From Corallococcus sp. EGB (GTDB lineage: Bacteria > Myxococcota > Myxococcia > Myxococcales > Myxococcaceae): a stretch of 64,000 nucleotides of DNA. The stretch covers positions 8,095,356-8,159,355 of the forward strand of contig NZ_CP079946.1 in the NCBI RefSeq assembly GCF_019968905.1. Direction: 5' to 3'. This document shows positions 26,372 through 33,516 of this stretch, piece by piece. The notes below the pieces were generated by a model. The model searched no databases. It was not told the DNA's origin and worked only from the letters and a program-made list of their open reading frames with translations. The first letter of the stretch is position 1. Each line of letters starts with the position of its first letter. The translations under genes and the position numbers were made by a program.

Positions 26372-27232
26372 ATGGATGCCACCCGCCCACCTGATGATGA
26401 ACAGTCGCAGCTCTGGAACGGCCCCGCCGGACGCGCCTGGGTCGAAACGCAGGAGGTGCTCGACGGGATGTTCAAGCCGATTGAAGACCTGCTCGTCGAA
26501 GCGGTCATGGCGGGCTCCGCGAGCCAGGTGCTCGACATCGGCTGTGGCACGGGCAGCACCACGCTCGCCGTCGCGCGGCGGCTGGGCTCGAAGGGCCACT
26601 GCACCGGCGTCGATATCTCGGAGCCGATGCTCGACGCAGCACGCGCCCGGGCCGAACGGGAGGGCACTCCGGCCCGCTTCGTCCGCGCGAACGCGCAGCT
26701 GCACGCCTTCGAGCCCGCCCACTACGACATGATCATCTCGCGCTTTGGCGTCATGTTCTTCGAGGACCCGGTCCAGGCCTTCGCCAACCTGCGGCGCGCC
26801 TCACGGGCGGACGGCCGGCTCCTGGCCATCGCGTGGCGGAGCCCCTCGGACAATCCCTTCATGACAACCGCCGAGCGCGCCGCGGCGCCGCTCCTGCCGG
26901 ACCTTCCCGCTCGCAAGCCCGGCGCCCCCGGGCAGTTCGGCTTCGCGGATGGGAGCCGGGTCCACCGCATCCTGGAGGACAGCGGCTGGACCGGAATCGA
27001 CATCCGCCCCGTCGATGTGACCTGCACCCTCCCCGAGAAGGAGCTGGTGCACTACCTGTCCCGATTCGGCGTCCTCAGCCGGTACCTTCCCACGGTGGAT
27101 GAACGGACTCGCGCCCGGATCATCGAAACGGTCCGCGCGGCGTTCGAGCCCTTCGTGCACGGTCCCGAGGTCCGCTACACCGCCGCCTGCTGGAGCATTG
27201 GCGCCCGTGCGCCCGCTGGACAAGGGCGCTGA
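26372..27232 (+). CDS. Class I SAM-dependent methyltransferase
   Basis: 286 residues. The SAM-binding motif I is VLDIGCGTGSTTLAVA (about residues 52-67), with an acidic residue after strand 2 (TGVDISEPML) and the motif IISRFGVMFFEDP after strand 4, as in UbiE/Methyltransf_11 enzymes. The C-terminal 90 residues vary by substrate. GGAGGAG lies 6 bases before the ATG. It is driven from the MerR-type promoter and so is probably induced by whatever the MerR protein senses. The acceptor is unknown. Confidence 0.92.
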   Translation: MDATRPPDDEQSQLWNGPAGRAWVETQEVLDGMFKPIEDLLVEAVMAGSASQVLDIGCGTGSTTLAVARRLGSKGHCTGVDISEPMLDAARARAEREGTPARFVRANAQLHAFEPAHYDMIISRFGVMFFEDPVQAFANLRRASRADGRLLAIAWRSPSDNPFMTTAERAAAPLLPDLPARKPGAPGQFGFADGSRVHRILEDSGWTGIDIRPVDVTCTLPEKELVHYLSRFGVLSRYLPTVDERTRARIIETVRAAFEPFVHGPEVRYTAACWSIGARAPAGQGR

Positions 27233-27485
27233 AAGTCTCGGGGACAACCCGTGAAGCGCGCCGACGGCGGGACCCGGCCGGGGCTCGCCGTGCACCTTGA
27301 GGACGGGGATGTGGCCGTCCACGCGGAAGCGGTACGCGTCAGGCATCACGGACCACCAGAGCCACGCTGGAGGCCCAGCGGATCCTGCTTCTTCGGCGAA
27401 AGGATTGTTTCGGAGCGCGCCTGGAAGTTCCGCCCCCGGGTGCCCTCCCCCACGAGCCAGTTTGAATTCCTGGAACGCCCCTCAC

Positions 27486-27517
27486 GGAGGCCGTGCGCAT
27501 GAAGCCGCACGGCCTCC
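27486..27517 (-). terminator. Hairpin after the RND pump operon
   Basis: A perfect 12-bp stem (27486-27497 with 27506-27517) and an 8-base loop lie 11 bases past the minus-strand stop of the RND permease. A T run is not visible. The 250 bases between the methyltransferase stop and this hairpin show no convincing gene. Confidence 0.6.
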
Positions 27518-27528
27518 AGCCCCGCCAC

Positions 27529-30500
27529 CTAGGCGGCGACGCCAGGCTGCACCTGGGCCGCCGGGGCTTCAGGGGCGGTCACGGTGCGCTGCTTCGCGAT
27601 GAGCAGGTAGAGCGCCGGCACGAAGTAGAGGGTGAACATCGTGCCCAGCGCCATGCCCGTCACCAGCACGAGCCCGATGCTGTTGCGCGCCGCCGCGCCC
27701 GGTCCCGACACCAGCACGAGCGGGAAGTGGCCCGCGACCGTGGCCACCGTCGTCATGAGGATGGGACGGAGACGCTCGGAGGCCGCTTCCTTCACCGCCT
27801 CGAGCTTCGACAGGCCCTGCTCCTGGAGCCGGTTGGCGAAGTCCACGATGAGGATGCCGTTCTTCGCGATGAGCCCCACCAGCGTCACCAGCCCCACCTG
27901 CGAGTAGATGTTGAGCGTGGTGGTGAAGCTGTCCGTGAAGTACGGCATGGTCGGGTTCGGCATCCGCAGGAACGTGGTCACCATCGCGCCGAAGAGCGCC
28001 AACGGCACCGACCCGGCGAGGATGATCAACGGATCCCGGAAGCTGTTGAACTGGGCCGCGAGCACCAGGAAGATCAGCACCACCGCCAGCCCGAACGCCG
28101 GAGCGAACGAGTCACCCTCCAGGCGCAGCTGCCGGGACTCGCCCGTGTAGTCCAGGCGGTAGCCCGCGGGCAGGATGCGCGCGGCCTCCGTCTCCAGGTA
28201 GGTGAGCGCCTCGTCCAGCGGACGGATGGCCACGCCGCTGAGCTTCACCGCGTTGAGCTGCTGGAAGCGGTTGAGCGACCGGGGCGACACCTTGTCCTTG
28301 ATGGACGCGATGGACGACAGCGCCACGAGCTTGCCGTCCGGCCCGGTGATCTGGATGTCCTTGAGCTGCTCCGGGGTGAGTCGCGAGGTCCGCAGCACCT
28401 GCGGGATGACCTTGTAGCTGCGGCCCGCGATGTTGAACCGGTTCACGAAGTTGCCGCCCACGGCGGACCCCAGGTCCATGCCCACGGTCCCCAGGTTCAG
28501 GCCCAGCTGCGCGACCTTCTCGCGGTCGATCTCCAGCTCCGACTGGGGCTGGTCGAGCTTCACGTCGATGAGGGGCGGGAAGGCGAACAACCCGCTCGCC
28601 GCCGCCTTCTCCTGAAGCTGCTGCGCGAAGCCCAGGATTTCATCCGCCTCCGCCGTGGAGGCGATGACGAACTCCACCGGGAAGTTGCCGCCGCCCGGCA
28701 GCGCGGGGGGCTGGAGGGTGAACGTCTGGACCGCGGGAATGGTGCTCACCCGCTGCTGCGCCTCCGCCAGCACCTGGGCGGTGGTCCGCTGCCGCTCCTT
28801 GTACGGCTTCAACACCAGCCCCCAGAAGCCGTTGCTCGGCTGCATGATCTGGAAGTTGAAGCTGGACTCCGGCATCTCCATCAGCGACTCGCTCACCTTG
28901 GACACGGACGGCTTGAGCTGATCCAGGGTGGCGTTGGACGGGGTGCTGACCACGCCGATGATGAAGTCCTGGTCCTCCACGGGCGCCAGCTCCCGCGGCG
29001 ACTGGCTGAACATCATCAGCGCGAGCAGGCTCAGGAAGATCCACGCCGCGTAGACGGGCCCGCGCACGAGGAGCGAGCTGTCCAGGGAGCGGGCGTACGC
29101 GGCCCGCAGGCGCTCGAAGGTGCGGTTGATGACGCCCGCGAACCCCTTGTCCTCGTGGCCCGCCTTCAGGAGCACGGAGGACATCATCGGGGAGAGCGTC
29201 AGCGCCACCACGCCCGACAGGGCCACCGCTCCGGCCAGCGTGAGCGCGAACTCACGGAACAGCGAGCCGGTGAGACCGCCCTGGAAGGCGATGGGCGCGT
29301 ACACCGCGGCGAGCGTGAGCGTCATCGCGATGATGGGGCCCACCAGCTCGCGCGCGCTCTTGAGCGCGGCGTCCACCGGGCGCAGTCCGTCGCGCAGGTG
29401 GCGCTCCACGTTCTCCACCACGACGATGGCGTCGTCCACGACCAGGCCCACCGACAGCACCACCGCGAGCAGGGTCAGCAGGTTCACCGTGAAGCCGAAG
29501 ACCTGCATCAGGAACACCGTGCCGATGAGTGACACCGGGATGGCCACCACCGGCACCAGGATGGAGCGCACGGAGCCCAGGAACAGGAAGATGACGATGA
29601 CGACGATGAGCAGCGTCTCGCTGAGCGTGCGCACCACCTCGTCGATGGCGTTCTGGATGTAGTCCGTGCCGTCGAAGGCGACGCCCCCGTGGATCTGCTC
29701 GGGCAGGTCCTTCTTGAGCGAGTCCATCTCCTTGCGGACGCGCTGCATGACGTCCAGCGAGTTGGCGTTGGGGAGCGACCAGACGCCGACGAAGACCGCC
29801 GTCTTCCCGTTGAGCGTCACGTCGGTGTCGTAGTCTTCTGCACCGAGCACCACGTCCGCGACGTCCGCCAGGCGCACCACCGCGCCGCCGTCCTTGCGGA
29901 CGATGAGCTGCTTGAACTCCTCCACCGAACGCAGGCTGGTGTTCGCCGTGAGGTTCACCTGGACGAGCGAGCCCTTCGTCTGGCCCACCGCGGCGAGCGC
30001 GTTGTTGGCGGAGAGCGCCTGACGGACCTGGATGGGGCTGACGTTGAGCGCGGCCATCCGCTCCGGCTTCATCCACACCCGCATGGCGAACGTGCGCGCC
30101 CCGAGGATGTCCGCGCGCTGCACGCCCTCCACGGAGGACAGCCGGGGCTGGACCACGCGCACCAGGTAGTCGGACAGCTCGTTCAGCTCCAGGAAGTCCG
30201 AGGTGAAGGTGAGGTACCCGATGGCGAACTGGCTGTCCGCGGACTCGATGCCAATCACCGGCACCTGGGACTCGGGCGGCAGGTCGCCGCGCACCTGGTC
30301 CACCTTGGCGCTGATTTCGCTCAGGGCGCGGTTGGAGTCGTAGTTGAGCTTGAGGCGGGCGCGGATGAGGGAGACGCCCTGCGAGCTCGTGGACTCGACG
30401 TAGTCGATGCCGTCCGCCGCGGCGATGACGCGCTCCAGCGGCGTGGTGATGAAGCCGCGGACCAGCTCCGCGTTGGCGCCGACGTAGACCGTGGTGACGG

Positions 30501-30636
30501 TGATGTCGGCGTTCTCGCTGCGCGGGTACTGCCGCACGTTGAGGGAGCGCAGGGCCTGGAGGCCGGCGATGATGATGACGAGGTTGACGACCAGCGCCAC
30601 GACCGGGCGCCGGATGAACAGGTCGGTGAAGTTCAT
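27529..30636 (-). CDS. RND efflux transporter permease (AcrB/MexI-like)
   Basis: 1035 residues, normal length for the HAE-1 RND family. It starts MNFTDLFIRRPVVA, as usual for the group, with TM1 at about 10-30. Two large periplasmic loops separate TM1-TM2 and TM7-TM8, and the proton-relay pair VVDDAI in TM4 is present. It forms a trimeric inner-membrane pump that drives drugs or metabolites out with protons. The adaptor gene lies upstream on the same strand, 20 bases away. No outer-membrane channel follows; the pump must borrow one. GGAAGG lies 7 bases before the ATG. Confidence 0.95.
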   Translation of the reverse strand: MNFTDLFIRRPVVALVVNLVIIIAGLQALRSLNVRQYPRSENADITVTTVYVGANAELVRGFITTPLERVIAAADGIDYVESTSSQGVSLIRARLKLNYDSNRALSEISAKVDQVRGDLPPESQVPVIGIESADSQFAIGYLTFTSDFLELNELSDYLVRVVQPRLSSVEGVQRADILGARTFAMRVWMKPERMAALNVSPIQVRQALSANNALAAVGQTKGSLVQVNLTANTSLRSVEEFKQLIVRKDGGAVVRLADVADVVLGAEDYDTDVTLNGKTAVFVGVWSLPNANSLDVMQRVRKEMDSLKKDLPEQIHGGVAFDGTDYIQNAIDEVVRTLSETLLIVVIVIFLFLGSVRSILVPVVAIPVSLIGTVFLMQVFGFTVNLLTLLAVVLSVGLVVDDAIVVVENVERHLRDGLRPVDAALKSARELVGPIIAMTLTLAAVYAPIAFQGGLTGSLFREFALTLAGAVALSGVVALTLSPMMSSVLLKAGHEDKGFAGVINRTFERLRAAYARSLDSSLLVRGPVYAAWIFLSLLALMMFSQSPRELAPVEDQDFIIGVVSTPSNATLDQLKPSVSKVSESLMEMPESSFNFQIMQPSNGFWGLVLKPYKERQRTTAQVLAEAQQRVSTIPAVQTFTLQPPALPGGGNFPVEFVIASTAEADEILGFAQQLQEKAAASGLFAFPPLIDVKLDQPQSELEIDREKVAQLGLNLGTVGMDLGSAVGGNFVNRFNIAGRSYKVIPQVLRTSRLTPEQLKDIQITGPDGKLVALSSIASIKDKVSPRSLNRFQQLNAVKLSGVAIRPLDEALTYLETEAARILPAGYRLDYTGESRQLRLEGDSFAPAFGLAVVLIFLVLAAQFNSFRDPLIILAGSVPLALFGAMVTTFLRMPNPTMPYFTDSFTTTLNIYSQVGLVTLVGLIAKNGILIVDFANRLQEQGLSKLEAVKEAASERLRPILMTTVATVAGHFPLVLVSGPGAAARNSIGLVLVTGMALGTMFTLYFVPALYLLIAKQRTVTAPEAPAAQVQPGVAA

Positions 30637-30656
30637 GGGTTCGCCTTCCGCGTCCC

Positions 30657-31847
30657 TTACGGGTTCACCGGCTGGGGCGCGGCCTCGACGGGAGGTGCCA
30701 GCGCGTTGTTCACGACGACGGCCGCGCCGTTCTTCAGCTTGAAGACGCCGCTGCTGACCACGGTCTGCCCGGGCTTCAGGCCGGACGTCACCGCGACGTA
30801 GTCACCCCGGCGCTCGCCCAGGCGCACGAACTGCTGCCGCGCCAGCAGGGCCGTCTTGCCCGCGGCGTCCTTGCCCTCGGAGAGGGTGAACACGGAGTCA
30901 CCGTAGGGGGCGAAGAGCACCGCGGTGGCGGGGATGGCCACCACCTGCTCGCTGGCGTCGGAGAGCACCTGCACGCTGGCGAACATGCCCGGCAGCAGCC
31001 GGCCGTCCGCGTTGGGCACGGTGGCGCGCATGCGCACGTTGCGCGAGGACAGCTCCACCTCCGGGTTGATGGTGGTGAGTTCGCCCTCCCACGACTCGCC
31101 CGGGAAGACGTCCACGCTCAGGCGCACCTTCTGCCCCTGCTTCACCTGGGCCAGCGCCTGCTGGGGGAGCTGGAACTCCACCAGGGCGGGGTTGGAGGAC
31201 TGCAGCGATGCGATGGGGTTGCCCGGGGAGACGAGCTGCCCCAGCTCCACCTGGCGGATGCCGATGCGGCCATCGAACGGCGCGCGGATGGTCTTCTTCG
31301 CGATGAGGCTCTTGAGGTGCGCCACGGTGGCGGCGGACTGGATGGCCCGCGCGCGGACGGTGTCGAGGTCCGACTGGGTGTTGGCGCCCTGGGCGTGGAG
31401 CTTCTCCACGCGGTCGCGGGTCAGCCGCGCGAGCTCCGCGTCGGCCTCGGCGCCGGTCAGCTGGGCCAGCTCGCTGGAGGTGTCGAGCTGGACGAGCACC
31501 TGGCCCTTCTTCACCGAAGCGCCGTTCTCGAAGCGGATGTCGCTGACGACGCCCGGCAGCTCCGCGCTGAGGGTCACCCCCCGGAGCGCGATGACCGAGC
31601 CGACGGCGCTCCGCGTCCCCTGCCAGCCAAAGGCCTCCGCCTGCGTGGAGGTGACGGACTCTGGCGGCGGAACGAAGGTTTCACCGGCCTTGATCATCGC
31701 GATGATCTGGCCTGCCTTGACGGCGGCGAGCCCGACGAAGATCGCGAGCAGCAGCACCACGCCGACAACCCAGCGTTTGGCGCGGCTGGCACGGCGCGGT
31801 GTGGGGGAAGTCACTTCAGGGGAATGGGCAGAGAGCGAATCATGCAT
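30657..31847 (-). CDS. RND efflux periplasmic adaptor (membrane fusion protein)
   Basis: About 396 residues. One N-terminal membrane anchor (about 26-46) is followed by the lipoyl halves SDIRFENGASVKKGQVLVQLD and TIRAPFDGRIGIRQVELGQLV (in pieces), an alpha-hairpin of about 70 residues between them, and the beta-barrel and membrane-proximal domains. It links the RND permease to an outer-membrane channel. ATG at 31847 was chosen over GTG at 31856. It is the first gene of the pump operon. Upstream, 31857-32160 has no gene but carries a tandem 11-bp repeat that may be a regulator site. Confidence 0.94.
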   Translation of the reverse strand: MHDSLSAHSPEVTSPTPRRASRAKRWVVGVVLLLAIFVGLAAVKAGQIIAMIKAGETFVPPPESVTSTQAEAFGWQGTRSAVGSVIALRGVTLSAELPGVVSDIRFENGASVKKGQVLVQLDTSSELAQLTGAEADAELARLTRDRVEKLHAQGANTQSDLDTVRARAIQSAATVAHLKSLIAKKTIRAPFDGRIGIRQVELGQLVSPGNPIASLQSSNPALVEFQLPQQALAQVKQGQKVRLSVDVFPGESWEGELTTINPEVELSSRNVRMRATVPNADGRLLPGMFASVQVLSDASEQVVAIPATAVLFAPYGDSVFTLSEGKDAAGKTALLARQQFVRLGERRGDYVAVTSGLKPGQTVVSSGVFKLKNGAAVVVNNALAPPVEAAPQPVNP

Positions 31848-31988
31848 CGTGGGCACTCGACCGAGCTGGACAGCGCAGCGGTGTCAGGGAGTGTACAGCC
31901 CCCTAGCTGAACTGCCCTGGATTTGCCCCCTTGAAAATCTGTTCAGGTTGTGACCCAGCGGGTGGGCATCCGCTGGTGCATGGGGGCG

Positions 31989-32010
31989 TGTCAGGAAAAT
32001 GTCAGGAAAA
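31989..32010. repeat. Two perfect tandem copies of an 11-bp repeat
   Basis: TGTCAGGAAAA occurs twice in direct tandem (31989-31999 and 32000-32010), one helical turn apart, in the region between the divergent RND operon and the EcsC/TerB-like gene. Same-face direct repeats of this spacing are typical binding sites for OmpR-type response regulators. No such regulator is encoded nearby. Confidence 0.55.
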
Positions 32011-32160
32011 CACGTGACGGGGCCGTGACAGGTCCGCTCACAGGGCCCCTTGTCGCGGGTGTCTGCCAGACCTTGGGCGCGTGTCCATCGTTCCGTGAGG
32101 CCATGCGACACACGAATGCATGGCACCCACTTCACGGGTGTGAGTCCTCGAGGAGGAACC

Positions 32161-33363
32161 ATGACGGAGACACTGGAGCTGGACCCACGGGAGGACGCGG
32201 AAGGCGAGGCGCTCCTCCAGCGTTCCTGGCAACTGACGAGGACCTTGGCGCGCGAGCTGTCCCCGAGGGACCTGCGCACGGGGCGCTGGTTCACCCAGCT
32301 GCTGTCCACCTACCTGCGGCATTATGACGCGCATCGGCTGCACGAGGCCGCGGCCGCGAAGGGGACGGGCGCTAGAACCACGGAGGCCCTCATCCGGAGG
32401 GCCTGCGAGGCCGCCTTCCTCACCGGCGCGGGGAGTGGCTCGATGACCACCGGCCTCACCGTGGCCTCGGCGGACGCGGGCCCCGCGGGGTTGATGGTGG
32501 CCGTTCCCGCGTCGGCGGTCATCATCTCGTCGGAGATGCTCGTGCGGGCCCTCATCCACCTGCGGCTGGCGTGCGACCTGGCCAGCGCCTTCCACGTGCG
32601 CTTCGACCCGGAGGATCCCGCCGACTTCTCGCGCCTCTACGCCATCCTCCGCGGCGGCGAGGAGCAGGACACGGACGAGGATCCGCTCGGCCTGGGGCGC
32701 GTGAAGCACCTCGCGGAAGCGAAGGCGACCGGCGTGGGCGAGGACGTGGGGGCGAAGCTGCTGGGCGACAGCGTGTCGCGCAACCTCGTGCCCTTCCTGA
32801 ACGTGGCGACGTCCTCGTTGACCAACTGGCGGCGCACCCGGCGGCTGGGCGACTCCATGCTGCGCTACGTGCGGCTGCGCCGCGCGCTGGAGGACGCCGA
32901 CGCGGCCCTGCGCCGCGTGGCGCCGCGGACCGAGAGCCTGCTGCTGGAGAGCGCCTGGTTCATCTTCGTCTCCGACGGCCGCCTCCGCTCGGAGGAGTCC
33001 GCCGTGCTCACCCACGAGCTCGCCCGGCTCCCGCGGCCACAGCGACGGGAGACCCTGGAGCACTTCGTGGAGGATACGGCGGCCTGGCTCCAGCGCCTGC
33101 GCTCGGCACCCGCCGAGTCGCGTGAAGTCCTTCAGGGAGCACTGAACGCGCTCGCCGCGGCGGACCTCGCCGTGACCGGCCCCGAGCGGGCCCTGCTCCA
33201 GAAGGCCGCGCACGCGCTGCACACCTCGCTGGACAACGGGCACCTGGACAAGCTGGTGCGGCGCTACCGCAAGGAGGGCGTGGCCCACCCGCACCCGGTC
33301 CCCGCCTCCGAACCGCGTGCCCGCCAGGCAGCGCGGAGGGAGGGGCCAGCCCCCATCCACTGA
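32161..33363 (+). CDS. EcsC/TerB-like protein
   Basis: 400 residues from the ATG at 32161, which has GAGGAGG 4 bases upstream. Residues 60-160 contain a Gly/Ala-rich segment and hydrophobic stretch (GAGSGSMTTGLTVASADAGPAG in part) resembling EcsC-family proteins. Residues 255-365 follow the TerB-like helical pattern (ESAWFIFVSDGRLRSEESAVLTHEL, in pieces, then LAAADLAVTGPERALL). TerB-like domains bind metal at membranes and recur near stress and phage-defence genes. The role here is unknown; it lies just upstream of the P-type ATPase module but a hairpin separates them. Confidence 0.75.
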   Translation: MTETLELDPREDAEGEALLQRSWQLTRTLARELSPRDLRTGRWFTQLLSTYLRHYDAHRLHEAAAAKGTGARTTEALIRRACEAAFLTGAGSGSMTTGLTVASADAGPAGLMVAVPASAVIISSEMLVRALIHLRLACDLASAFHVRFDPEDPADFSRLYAILRGGEEQDTDEDPLGLGRVKHLAEAKATGVGEDVGAKLLGDSVSRNLVPFLNVATSSLTNWRRTRRLGDSMLRYVRLRRALEDADAALRRVAPRTESLLLESAWFIFVSDGRLRSEESAVLTHELARLPRPQRRETLEHFVEDTAAWLQRLRSAPAESREVLQGALNALAAADLAVTGPERALLQKAAHALHTSLDNGHLDKLVRRYRKEGVAHPHPVPASEPRARQAARREGPAPIH

Positions 33364-33444
33364 GTCCTCCCCGCCTTGAAGAACGAGCGGGGTGTTGGCC
33401 CGTGGAAGGGCCCGCGCACGGATGTCACCGCGCCAGCGTCCCCT

Positions 33445-33475
33445 GGCCCGCCGGGCCGCCTTGTTCCGGCGGGCC
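33445..33475 (+). terminator. Strong hairpin between EcsC/TerB-like and ATPase genes
   Basis: GGCCCGCCGG (33445-33454) pairs perfectly with CCGGCGGGCC (33466-33475) around an 11-base loop. It is 82 bases past the upstream stop and 41 bases before the ATPase start. It could end the upstream transcript or act in the ATPase leader. No T run follows. Confidence 0.5.
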
Positions 33476-33516
33476 GCCATCCCCACGTCTCGGGGGGCGG
33501 GTCAAGGGGGGTGCGA

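Noticed and set aside
27250-27349. Minus-strand stretch reading MPDAYRFRVDGHIPVLKVHG
   Set aside because: It looks protein-like for about 25 residues, but it has no ribosome site and runs into shadow sequence of the methyltransferase. It may be a remnant, too weak to annotate.
27493-29532. 679-codon open frame on the plus strand
   Set aside because: Shadow of the RND permease gene; Arg/His/Glu-rich with no recognisable domain.
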